From Takakia lepidozioides (taxonomy: Eukaryota > Streptophyta > Takakiopsida > Takakiales > Takakiaceae), in contig CM060733.1 of NCBI GenBank assembly GCA_030704615.1, positions 47,120,001-47,184,000 of the forward strand: DNA of 64,000 bases. Reading direction: 5' to 3'. Position 1 is the first letter of the stretch. Each line of letters begins with the position of its first letter. The position numbers and the translations under genes are program-made. The notes beneath the pieces were generated by a model. It had not been told where the DNA came from and did no database searches. It was given only the letters and a program-made list of their open reading frames with translations. Shown here one piece after another: positions 10,968-21,950 of the stretch.

Positions 10968-13900
10968 ATGAGGATGGAAAGAGTGGAGGAAGAGGAAAAG
11001 GAGGAAGAAGAGGGAATACAGGAAAGTGTGGCGATGGAGGAGCAGGAATCTGGAGAAGAACAACAACCCAACATAGTTCCAGGAACAGGCGAGGAGGACA
11101 CTGCGTCTGAGGGAGAGACAGACGACATGGAGGAAGATGTTGACACTGGCCTCACGAAGAATCTGACCACGGGAAAGAGGAAGGGGGAGAGGCTCACCTA
11201 CATAGTCGGCGAAGAGAGCAGCCCGAAGCGGAAAGGGTCCCCGGCAACTGGGGAGTCTTCTCGAGTACCTACGAAAAAGGTAAAATCTACAGGACCCACA
11301 TTTGTGAAGAATTCGGCTTTCAATGGCAGGTATTTGAGAAAGAAAGAACCATTCAGTGGCAGCTCAAACAGTGTGCGTTGCCGCACACTGTTTGAGCTGC
11401 ACAAGTCACTGTTTAAGGGTGCAAAATTCTTCCTTCAACGACACCTTTCTGAGGATGAAATGAACCCTGCACTTCCAACTCAAACAGTGTGCGGCAACGC
11501 ACACTGTTTGAGCAAGTCTTCTCAATGTTTTAGGGTGCAAAATTTGGCCTTGGAGTCAGTTATCTGCGGGTGAAATGAACCCTTCACTGCCAGCCCAAAC
11601 AGTGTGCGGCAACGCACACTGTTTGAGCTGAACATTTCAATGTTTTAGGGTGCGAAATTTGGACTTCAGGGGCACCTTTCTGAGGATGGAATGAACCCTG
11701 CACTGCCAGCTCAAACAGTGTGCGGCAACGCACACTGTTTGAGCTGAACATTTCAATGTTTTAGGGTGCAAAATTTGGACTGCAGGGGCACCTATGTGAG
11801 GATGAAATGAACCTTTCACTGTCAGCCCAAACAGTGTGCGGCAACGCACACTGTTTGAGCTGAACATTTCAATGTTTTAGGGTGCAAAATTTGGTCTTGC
11901 TGTCTGTTATCTGAGGGTGAAATGAACCCTTCACTGCCAGCTCAGACAGTGTGCGGCAACGCACACTGTTTGAGCTGAACATTTCAATGTTTCAGGGTGC
12001 AAAATTTGGACTTCAGGGGCACCTATCTTAGGGTGAAATGAACCCTTCACTGCCAGCTCAGAAAGTGTGCGGCAACGCACACTGTTTGAGCTGAACATTT
12101 CAATGTTTCAGGGTGCAAAATTTGGACTTCAGGGGCACCTATAATAGGATGAAATGAACCCTTCCCTGTCAGCCCAAACAGTGTGCGGCAACGCACACTG
12201 TTTGAGCTGAACATTTCAATGTTTCTGGGTGCAAAATTTGGACTTCAGGGTGACCTGTTTGAGGATGAAATGAACCCTTCACTGTCAGCCCAAACAGTGT
12301 GCGGCAACGCACACTGTTTGAGCTGAACATTTCAATGTTTCAGGGTGCAAAATTTGGTCTTGCTGTCTGTTATCTGAGGTTGAAATGAACCCTTCACAAC
12401 CAGCTCAAACAGTGTGCGGCAACGCACACTGTTTGAGCAGAGCTTTTCAATGTTTTAGGGTGCAAAATTTGGTCTTGCTGTCTGTTATCTGAGGGTGAAA
12501 TGAACCCTTCACTGCCAGCTCAGACAGTGTGCGGCAACGCACACTGTTTGAGCTGAACATTTCAATGTTTCAGGGTGCAAAATTTGGACTTCAGGGGCAC
12601 CTATCTTAGGGTGAAATGAACCCTTCACTGCCAGCTCAGACAGTGTGCGGCAACGCACACTGTTTGAGCTGATCATTTCAATGTTTCAGGGTGCAAAATT
12701 TGGACTTCAGGGGCACCTATAATAGGATGAAATGAACCCTTCACTGTCAGCCCAAACAGTGTGCGGTAACGCACACTGTTTGAGCTGAACATTTCAATGT
12801 TTCTGGGTGCAAAATTTGGACTTCAGGGTGACCTGTTTGAGGATGAAATGAACCCTTCACTGTCAGCCCAAACAGTGTGCGGCAACGCACACTGTTTGAG
12901 CTGAACATTTCAATGTTTCAGGGTGCAAAATTTGGACTTCAGGGGCACCTATGTGAGGATGAAATGAACCCTTCACTGTCAGCCAAAACAGTGTGCGGCA
13001 ACGCACACTGTTTGAGCTGAACATTTCAATGTTTTAGGGTGCAAAATTTGGTCTTGCTGTCTGTTATCTGAGGTTGAAATGAACCCTTCACAACCAGCTC
13101 ACACAGTGTGCGGCAACGCACACTGTTTGAGCAGATCTTTTCAATGTTTTAGGGTGCAAAATTTGGTCTTGCTGTCTGTTATCTGGGGGTGAAATGAACC
13201 CTTCACTGCCAGCTCAGAAAGTGTGCGGCAACGCACACTGTTTGAGCTGAACATTTCAATGTTTCTGGGTGCAAAATTTGGATTTCAGGGGCACCTGTTT
13301 GAGGATGAAATGAACCCTTCACTGTCAGCCCAAACAGTGTGCGGCAACGCACACTATTTGAGATGAACATTTCAATGTTTCTGGGTGCAAAATTTGCACT
13401 TCAGGGGCACCTATGTGAGGATGAAATGAACCCTTCACTGTCAGCCCAAACAGTGTGCGGCAACGCACACTTTTTGAGCTGAACATTTCAATGTTTTAGG
13501 GTGCAAAATTTGGTCTTCAGTGTAACATTTCTGGGGATAAAATGAACCCTTCACTATCAGCTCAAACAGTCTGCGGAACCGCACACTATTTAGGCAGAAC
13601 ATATCAATATTGAAGGGCGCAACCTTCGGCCCTCATGGGCACATATCTGAGGATGAAATGAATCCTTTACTGCCAGCTCAAACAGTGTGCGGCAACGCAC
13701 ACTGTTTGAGCAGAACTTTTCAATGTTCTTTCCCTGTGAAAATCGGGAACATAGGGCAGGTCCGTGAGGATCAATGAACACTTACCTGGCAGCTCAAAGA
13801 ACACTTACCTGTTTGATCCCACTTTTTCATGCATCAGTCGACGTTTCATTCCTCTCTTATAAGAATTTGAGTGAACAACCTTGCAGGAGAAAATGCAAAG

Positions 13901-16900
13901 TGTGGCGGATGAGGTCCCTCAGGGTCAGGGGAAGGAGACCATAGTTGATGTTGACGATGAGTTTTATGAAAGCAAAGCCGCTGAGATGCTGGGGGGTCAA
14001 AAGGTGAACTCTCAGCTTGTGGTTCAAAGTATGCTTGCTCCTGGTGGGAGGTTGAAGATTCCCCTGTGTAGGTTGGTTTCCATGCCCGTCATTCGTCCAC
14101 CCCTTGTCAAAGACATTCTCAAGCTGGAGGCCGAGTTTGTTCATGGGTATTTGGATGGATCCGCAGTCTTTTACGTTTCTACTAGGGATTCTAGAGGTAA
14201 CGAGCTCCTTGTGGATGAGTCAATCGTCGACTCCTGGGACCCCATTTGGAGACAGGTGAACGAATCCTTCGAACTTCTTCTCTCCAGGAAACCTTCCACC
14301 CAGGTATTCTCGGGGAAGATGTTTCACGTTTGGGATGACAACCACCGGTTGCTTGCATGGATGGCTGTCATTGGGAGGCTGCACTCACAGGAGGAAGAGT
14401 GGCATTACTCTGTTCGATCGATGGTGCTTGATTGTGACGACAACATGATGGGTCTTCTGACGGCAATGAATGATGTGAACAGGTTGGTTTCTCATTGTAC
14501 ATGTTGCACTTCTGGTTCCGTTCTTCCTTGATTCAAGTCCTTGAATTACATTCTGAAATTCAGATATCATTCTGCAGAGGGACGGAGACATCGCATGTCA
14601 AAACGAGTCTGGTTCACACACTGTATAGGATACAAAGGATCGGGCAGATGCCCTTGACCAACTTCAAGACCATCCTTTCGGCAGAGATGTATAAGAAATG
14701 CGAAAGCTCCAAGACTTCGGAAACATGGTACTCGTTGACCCGTGAGGCTTTCATGGAGTACATGTACACGGTGAGATACATCTTCCTTCATCTGGCCTTT
14801 CCATATTCCTGCTTCCACATGTTTGTTTCTGTCTGTCTCCCTTGACCTTGGATTGATGCAACTCTCTTGCATTCCCTTGCAGCAAGACATTGCAGATGCA
14901 GGGGAGCGTGGCAAACTGGAATACTATAGCTCTACCCCTGAGGAGAGAAGGACAGCAAAGGGGGTTGAAAGTCACATCCAGAAGGAGATGAACGCTACAA
15001 GAAGGACAATAATGAGTGCTTTTGTGAAGCAGTTGAGAATGGCCGACCCATCATTCGGGCCGCAGTTTCTCCTGGAGATAAAAAACCATTATAACAAGCC
15101 AGGCAAGCCGGAGATGGCCCAGGAGAAGTTGCACAGGTTGTCTACCGCCGTCGTGTCTTCTGAACAGAAGGTGAAGTGGCTACAGATATGGAACTCCGAT
15201 CCCACAGTTAGGGATACCCACATGTTCCCAAGGCCAGAGAAAGAGAAGAAGACCCAGCGTGTCGTTCCTGTCAGTGACAATGTGCTGGACACCTGGCTTC
15301 ACAAGGCCACTTACTGGAGCCAGGTGTGATGTCCTCTCGTATCTCACTTTCTTTTCTCTTTTCCTGTCCTTCTCTTCCCATTGCCTCTTACATTCGCTGT
15401 GACTGTTTTTGGGTTCATTCTTCCATTTCAATTGTTTTGCAGTTGGAAGAAAGGGCCCGATCGGTTCTGCATACTCAGCTGGCTGACTATGGCATCACTA
15501 TGACAGCTCCGAAGGTCTCCTTCGAAGCTTACATGAGGAAATGGAGAGCCACAGTGTGGCACTCTGGTTTCTTTAGAGAGTTCAGCAAGGAGGGTGGCAT
15601 CAGTCGAACAAATGAGCTTGACCAGCAGGAAAAAGGAGAGGAAGCCTGGAAACGATGCCTTTACAGGTGCACACCCTTGCACTCTTTACTTGTGTTGTGG
15701 TTGCAATGTGTTGTGTGGCATACTGTTTAAGGGGGTCTTCCTGGTGTGTTGAAAAAGCTGGGACACAATATGTGTACTGGAAAATGAGGCTGTGTCTGTT
15801 CCTGCAGGTACATTAGGTTTGTTCTCTTGGAAGAGAATTGCTTGGACAAACATCCAGATTTCGTGGACCTTTGGCTTGTCCCTGCTGGCAACCAGACCAT
15901 GTTCACTGCTGGGATCTTGCATGACTGGGGCCCAGACCATCTTTCTTCTTGTGGTTGGTATTTGGATTGCCCTCCTTCAGAGACCCCAGCTGTAGAGTTG
16001 TCTTTGAGGAGAGAGAATGACCGTATTGCAGCCACTGCCGCAGCAGCGGACCTCGACATTCATGAGCGTAATCTGAGGACTCTTGCAGAGAAGGAGCCTC
16101 CCGCTCAGGATACCCCGGGTAGAGGAAGAAAGGCAAAGGGAAAAGATGTTGCTGGTGTTGTGGGGAAGGGAAGGGGTAGAGGGAAGGTGGCACAAGGGCA
16201 GGGAAGTGTTGCAGCTATTGGCCCTGTGGAGCATGTCCAGCAGACTCCACCGCATGGTAGGGGATCCGGGAGAAAAAACAAGGGGGTGGTTGATCCCAAG
16301 GACCCGTACCATGCAGTGGAACATCCCACGAGGGTCATTCGTCCAACCAGGTTGGAGATTGCCAACGTCGGGTTCCTTGCCATGATGGAGTCGAAGAAAT
16401 CTGATTACAAGGGCGAGCCATCACCAGTGTGGGAGAGGATTGTCGAGTTCCTCAGCACGGTGCGTGTTCTCTTTGGGTTCTGTGGCTTCTGCTCTCTTTG
16501 TCTGCTGTGGGCATGGATCGTTTATAAACTTGTCAGAATTCCATTGTATTTTTGTTTGCAGGCTAAAATGACCAAATCGTGGGTGAACGGGAAGGAGAAG
16601 CCATATGCAGCGGAACTCATCATCTTGGACATCCCTGATGGGTTGGCAGTCCCGGATATCCCTCCATCGGGTGCTTGTCCGGGTTGGAATGCATTTGATG
16701 AGCGCTACTGGCGGTGGGTTTTTTCCTTTTGCAACTTCTTCCTTTCCGATGCAGGTGTTTTGGTTCTCATCCAGTCCATCGATGTTCGGTGTCGCCGTGC
16801 CCTTGCCAGCTATTTGAAAGCCTCGGGCATGAGAGTCGTGAAGACATGGAATTGTGTGAACAGCATGTACCTTACGAAGGGGGATCGTCCGGGAGAGATG

Positions 16901-18005
16901 GTGAGTTTCCCTTCTTCTTCCTCTTCTTTTTTGTTCTGGGATTGTGTTGTATAGGTCGCTCGAACTCATATGTAGGGGCCCGATTTTATTTTGGTTCTTA
17001 GTTCCTTGTGGATGTCATGTTCGCAGACTCGTTGTTTGAAGCTGTTTGTCTCGTCCGGGTGCATCCACCAACGACTCCGGCCGGCATTACGGAGTTTGCC
17101 ATCACTCACGGGGGCAAGTTCATAGATGACAGGACAGATCCTCCCACGGATGACATGCATCACAACTACGTCGACAGCAACTTGTGCTTGCGAAGGGGGA
17201 ATGGGGTTCCTTGGAGAGGGGCGAGGGAGAGGAGCCCGGCTTTCATTCAAACGATTGTGGAGTGCTGCACCTACACAGACGCCAGAGTTCTGGATTTGTC
17301 GATGGGCACAGGTTCGTCTCTTCAACATTCACATTTCATGAGGTTTGATTGAGCTTGCACTTTCAGCACTTTCCACCGTTCCGAATGTGTCTTCAATGTC
17401 TGCTTACTTCATTCTATTCCACTGCAGGTGCTTCGTACCACGCTTGCAAGGCCAGTGCGCGACATGTCTTTGGGATTGAAGGGGATGCTGAGATTTACAA
17501 GAACCTCCTGATGGGTTTGGGTGGACACACTTCTCAGGTCCTTCCGAAGCCCCGTCCCGCTGATACTGGTACAGAGGAGACTTCTGACAAGGAGCTGGAC
17601 TCCGACTTTGCCTGTGAGTAAGTTCAACCTGTGCATGCTTGCATTGTTGTTTCAATATCGAGAATCGCTGTTCTTGAGGCAAAGTGCACATGGGAGACAT
17701 CCTCTTCGTTGGACTTGTGCATTGCATCATTGTGTTAAAAATGGGATTTTGTGGACATGTGTAGGAGTCCGCGTGCTTCCACTTGCCCTCCTGGGCTATC
17801 ACACCTATTTGGACTTGTTTTCAGTCCTCCTCGGTCTTGTGTGCTACCTGTCTATGCGGAGGCACTCGCAGCAAGCATGTCCGTTCATGGCACTCAGAGT
17901 CCACCTTGCGATGGCCTTCGTAGAACACGTGGTGTTGGGGCCAGAATCTTTGTAGATGACATAGCACAGGAGGTGGACACTGATTGTGATGACTGCGACA
18001 CTTGA
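10968..18005 (+). CDS. Transposon cargo protein with degenerate beta-class N6/N4 methyltransferase-like C-terminus (10 exons)
   Basis: Exons 10968-11279, 13887-14482, 14578-14770, 14883-15323, 15443-15666, 15808-16459, 16562-16900, 17002-17311, 17428-17617 and 17765-18005 have GT/AG borders and join in phase with no stop: about 1165 aa (an upstream start at 10818 would add 50). Residues 1-104 are acidic with basic, nuclear-signal-like patches (KRKGE, KKVK). About 105-650 is a novel region with LLAWM, EEEWH and FMEYMYT stretches. About 650-790 is a low-complexity G/K/R linker. About 807-1090 follows the permuted order of Pfam N6_N4_Mtase: IILDIPD (where DPPY is expected), AGVLVLIQS, a helix to MRVVKTW, AVCLVRV, then VLDLSMGTG (SAM-loop-like) and HVFGIEGD. 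Motif IV reads DIPD, so catalysis is uncertain. Intact coding argues for selection or youth. Confidence 0.65.
11361..13715. repeat. Palindromic minisatellite, 21 units of about 116 bp
   Basis: Each unit has a short-loop palindrome (arm CAAACAGTGTGCG, loop GCAA, complementary arm) followed by a conserved spacer with TTTCAATGTTT, GGGTGCAAAATTTGG and GATGAAATGAACCCTTCACTG. Palindromes are centred near 11380, 11496, 11611, 11727, 11843, 11958, 12074, 12191, 12307, 12421, 12537, 12653, 12769, 12885, 13001, 13115, 13231, 13347, 13462, 13578 and 13694. Spacing is 114-118 bp. In the first unit the loop is the reverse complement (GTTGCC), so that hairpin is flipped. Most changes fall in the left arm (CAGACA, GAAAGT). 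The whole array lies within intron 1 (11280-13886) of the cargo gene. Confidence 0.9.
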
Positions 18006-18262
18006 TATGAAGTATTCTTTTGGTTTAATTCTGGGACAAATTTGAAATGGGATGGTTGTGTGTCCTTATTGTCCTCTTTGCAATGTGTGCGTGGAATTCA
18101 CATTCATGGTTCCAAACTATTGTTGGAGATGGGGGTTGCATGGACTGCCCGGATTGTTCCTTCAATATATTTGTTGTTTTGTGGACCTCACAGACTTGAG
18201 TACATTGCAAAAACAAACAAACCACTTTGTTCTCAATTCTCAATTCTCCTCACATCAACCCG

Positions 18263-18400
18263 CGGAAATAGGTGACACCACTCGGAAATAGGTGACATCC
18301 GCGGAAATAGGCACTGTTTGCATGCTGACGTGGCGTGAGCCTGTGCTGGGCTCACGCTTTCCTGGGCTCACAGGCTCACGCCTCCAGGCTCACGGAATAG
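18263..18400. repeat. Right subterminal repeats: GGAAATAGG triplet and GTGAGCC cluster
   Basis: Three copies of CGGAAATAGG lie at about 18264-18312, two followed by TGACA. Then come five copies of GTGAGCC or GGCTCAC within about 70 bp. The GTGAGCC motif is shared with the left end; the GGAAATAGG motif is seen only here. Confidence 0.6.
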
Positions 18401-18409
18401 CACCCCCCC

Positions 18410-18418
18410 CTCAACCAT
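18410..18418 (+). repeat. Target-site duplication, right copy (CTCAACCAT)
   Basis: Matches 6056-6064 exactly. It is preceded by a run of eight C residues that would form the extreme right end of the transposon. Confidence 0.65.
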
Positions 18419-19050
18419 GACCACAGCTTCTAAAAGAGGATCAAGAGAGGGAGTCCATAATGCCTCTTCTGGCTCTTCTGGGACTGTGAAGACGCTTTGT
18501 GAGGCAGGCAGACTGAAAGAGGCTTTACAACCTTTAAACCAAGGAGCATTTCAGCAGATTCAGATATGTATGTCTGTCTCTTGCTTAAGTGCATCAAATT
18601 GAAGGGTCTGGAAGCTGGAAAGCAGGTGCACACTCACATTATCCAAAGTGGATTCACGCCAAGTGTTTTTCTCCTCAACACCCTTGTGAACATGTATGTT
18701 AAGTGCAGGAGCATCATGAATGCACACCGAGTGTTCAATGGAATGCCTCAACGAACTTTGATCACGTTGAATATAATGTTGGCAGGATTTAACATGGGTG
18801 TGGTAGGAATGCTTTGGAGACCTATGAGCAACTGCATGTATGCCAAATGTGGGTGCATCGAGGATGCAAAGGAAGTGTTCGACAGTATGGCTGAACGAGA
18901 TGTGGTGTCGTGGAGTGCGATGATTGCAGGATATGCACAGCAAGGGCGCGGATGGAGGCTTTGGAGACCTATGAGCAATGATGCGGGAAGGGGTGATTCC
19001 CTGTGGAAAAATAGCTCCAATAAACCTGCATGGGTAGATGGTCAACTGGA
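18419..19050 (+). pseudogene. PPR gene relic (PLS class), frameshifted
   Basis: It starts MTTASKRGSREGVHN and TVKTLCEAGRLKEALQPL, shifts frame near 18560, then reads YVCLLLKCIKLKGLEAGKQ, HTHIIQSGFTPSVFLLNTLV and NMYVKCRSIMNAHRVFNGMP, and later MYAKCGCIEDAKEVFDSMAE and RDVVSWSAMIAGYAQQGRG. These are the L and S repeats of plant organellar RNA-editing PPR proteins. The middle is collapsed (ITLNIMLAGFNMGVVG) and the frame breaks again near 18950. The DYW/E end is missing. Its start abuts the 12.3-kb transposon. Confidence 0.85.
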
Positions 19051-20816
19051 AGCCGTAGCAGCAGCGGCACAATTGATAAAATCAGGCAATGCTAATCAAA
19101 GCACTTTCTTCAACACATTTCACTCTATTTTCCCCTCTTATCATAATCGCCCTAAATTTTCATGTTTTAAGAATTCTGCAAGTTAGCTGGTTGAGTGAAC
19201 CTTTGATAGTTTGGAGTGACTTTGACATGATATTGCCAAAGTGACAATAGGAAAGTATCCAGAAATAGGTAACAGAGAGGAGAAGCTATGGAATGAATAC
19301 TTTTCTGAGCCCAGTCAATGGTGGGACAACCGTCTTGGAAGGTAAATGCTTTTGGATTACAGAGTGGTAGATGCAATTGAGAATAGGAACTAGTGTGATA
19401 AGTTGAGTTGGGTGTTTGCTGGAACAAATCTAGGTTGCCATTGTCAGCTGCTAGCAACAATGCAAGGATGTATGCATGATTTGTGCAGAGGCATGAATAG
19501 CTGAAGGAGCAGGGATAGAGTGTCATCCAAGAGGGCCAGATTTCAAGCTCCACATTACTTATGATTCCCTGTGGAAGGATAGCTACAAGAAACTTGCATG
19601 GGTAGATGGTACATAGTTTGGAGTGATTTTGAGTGTTAGGTATGGAGTCATGCTCCAAAATAGGATTATAGAACCACAAGAAGTCATGAATCTTGGCATA
19701 TTAGCCTGACCACCTGGATGTGGATGGGGCATGCCTTGCCAAGTGGGCTACCTGGGGAATTAGAGGTAAATGAAGCATTGGGTTAAACTGCCTACCACAT
19801 ATGCAAGCAAAAGTTATGACAGATAAAATAGGTATGCCATGAGCCTTTCTGGTTGACATTGACGTTGAATGGTATACTCTAATGCGGCAGTTATACCAAG
19901 TCATGACCTACCACTGTGCACAAAGAAATGACTCCATACAGATTTGGAGGTGGCAAACCATATAGAATGTTTTAAGTGTATCTTTACTCCATTCATCTTG
20001 CAAGCGCTTCTTGGAAAATTAGGATGGGGTTCCATATGGTCCACCTGCTTGATGTTTAACATTTCATGTGCCAAAGCAAGCTTCACATTGTTCAAGTGGT
20101 GGCTCATGTGGCACCAATTATTTCCTAAGCAAGCAAGCATGTGTCAAGCAAGACCAGGTTGTGGAGGCTTAACAAATATTAAATGAGGGGGAAGCCTCTT
20201 CTCCGAACAATTTGTGGGGCTTCTGGCATACGGAAGGACTCATCTGCCACCTCCCTGAAATCCAGCTCTGGGTGGACAAATGCAGGCATATATTGAGTCA
20301 GATGAAGACATGGCTGAAAACACAAGAAGAACCTGTGATTTGATGCTGTCCTTCGTAAAATGTCTACAAAACTAGCTCTGTTTGTGTAGCATTATTTTAC
20401 ACATCAACCTTAACCTATTTGGGCACACATCAATTTCAGTTTTTGATTGATTGGTATGGGTGGTGTCTGGAATTGCAGTTGGAGCTGGCTCTTCACGCGG
20501 AGCGCCTAACAAACATGGAGCTGCACAAAAATATCACTAAACTACGAACTACCGGGGATATAGCATAGCACAAAAAAAATATGATCTGATCTGATCTGAT
20601 CTGAGCATCTATGGTTAGCAAGATGTTAGGGCTGAGTAGAAGGTCATGAAGGTGTCGGTTTACTCCTTGTTTTGGATTCACAAAGCTACTTCAAATGATT
20701 TACTCATCGACTTTGCTTGCCCCTGCATTATTATGAGATGCAGTTTCAAATCACACTCAATGAAACACTATTTGCTCACCAAGAGATCTTTGGGGACACA
20801 CAGACTGCAGTCAATA
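19051..20816. other. PPR-associated repeat tail and unassigned sequence
   Basis: 19051-19610 matches 1520-2010 in blocks, including a partial internal repeat (CTATTTTCCCCTCTTATCA, then GGATGTATGCATGATTTG), so it belongs to the PPR-linked dispersed repeat. 19620-20810 has only short open frames. A GATCT pentamer run (five-fold TCTGA) occurs near 20581-20605. No gene is supported. Confidence 0.5.
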
Positions 20817-21950
20817 AGGAAGATGAAGGTGGTTGTTTGGGGTAACTGATGATGATGGGCATTCAGGTCTAAGTGCTGCAACTTGTGGCTGATGGCTGGT
20901 CGATTCCATGGGTATTATCGTAGTCACTAATTTGGGGCATCTTCACTTTAGGTCAATCATCCTTGGTGCGGCTATACTCTCGGTGGATGGGCTGGTTGGT
21001 CTGTAGCAATTAACTATGAACTGAAGCAAGGGAGACTGATCCATGGGTTATGTTTTGATTCCTTGAAGATGGGTTTCCATCTAGTGAGTGCAAGTGTGTA
21101 CTTCACGAAAAAGTGTGGTGGGAATTCGAGCCTCTCTCCTACCATTGCCTATAGCTCCAGTGAATGCCAAATTCAAGATAAGGCACACACAGGTAGAAAC
21201 TAGAAAACACGATGTGTGGATGTAGTAGAGAGATTTGTTTTTTTCTTTAAGAAAAAAACAGGTACTAGCATTGAGAGGGAGAGCGGGAAGGGAAGTTCGA
21301 CCCCTGCCCTAAGAAGCCACAATGATTACTCCTAACCACTGAACTACCCTTGATTCATGAAGGTAGGGTCATGTTTTGTATTTAAAGTCATTTAGGGCCT
21401 GGGTTCTGGCCCACTGGACCCTCCTTGTCCCCGCTGCCTCCCGGGTAGTACCCTCGCCTTCCAAAAGTGTCCAAAGTGGGCATTAAAGTTTTCCAGCCAT
21501 TTCCATTATTTTCCATGCAGAATCCAAAATCTTGAAAGTCCACAATGGTGTATATCCTATCCACGAGTATTCACTTAAGTCCAAAAATGTTCATTTAGGT
21601 TCCACAAAAGGTCCATAAACGTCCACAACTATATAATTAGGTGCTATGTTTAGAGATCTAAACGATTTTTTTTTCACTCCATTCTTGTTTCCCAAGCTTA
21701 ACGACAACATGCATAGGGTGCATGCAAAGTTTGAAGTCCAACTAAAATCATGTAGACCACAAACCACATGTGGTGTAGCGTGAGGGCACTCAAGCTTTAG
21801 TTTCTTTTCAACTTCCTACACTCTTCGTGTGAAGTAGGCCAAAGTAGCAAACATTGAAAGTTCATTTTATTATTATTATTTTTAAATCCCATCTTTTGCA
21901 TGGGTGTAGTACGATGAGTGCTAAGGTAGTTACACCCAAATGTGAGCATT
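20817..21950 (+). repeat. Left inverted-repeat arm
   Basis: Pairs with 25502-27450 as reverse complement: for instance GGTAACTGATGATGATGGGC at the outer end, GTGTACTTCACGAAAAAGTG near 21097, and CACTCTTCGTGTGAAG-type sequence near 21820. A tRNA-like SINE lies within (21245-21350). Confidence 0.85.
21245..21352 (-). repeat. tRNA-derived SINE in left arm
   Basis: On the minus strand it has an A-box-like TAGTTCAGTGG and a B-box-like GGTCGAACTTCC about 45 bases apart, followed by a T-rich tail. These are the split RNA polymerase III promoter boxes of tRNA-derived SINEs. The plus-strand partner lies in the right arm at 26187-26300, so it was present before the arms were formed. Confidence 0.6.

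Larger units (their letters stand above)
6065..18409. mobile_element. 12.3-kb MULE-like DNA transposon with methyltransferase-like cargo gene
   Basis: The stretch is bounded by the direct repeat CTCAACCAT (6056-6064 and 18410-18418; a tenth base, C, also matches), which fits the 9-10-bp target duplication of Mutator-like elements. On both sides lies PPR-relic sequence, so the element sits inside a PPR-rich locus. Clear long terminal inverted repeats are not visible. Both ends are instead packed with GTGAGCC and its complement (left 6079-6137, right 18333-18394). Inside are two divergent genes, both with open frames across all exons: a SWIM-type transposase (minus, 6454-10034) and a protein with a beta-class methyltransferase-like C-terminus (plus, 10968-18005). 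Intron 1 of the latter holds a palindromic minisatellite. No stop or frameshift was found in either gene, so the element may be young and possibly autonomous. Confidence 0.75.

Noticed and set aside
11280-11573. Coding continuation of exon 1 into the palindromic array
   Set aside because: A GTAAAA donor after the KK codons joins in phase to exon 2 at 13887; read-through would translate repeat units and then stop.
11361-13715. CRISPR-like array
   Set aside because: It is repetitive and palindromic, but the spacers are themselves repeats, the period is about 116 bp, and the setting is a eukaryotic intron.
16714-16754. Short intron in exon 7 of the cargo gene (GTGGGT to GATGCAG)
   Set aside because: Only 41 bases, not a multiple of three, and the frame is open through it and continues the fold; reading through is simpler.
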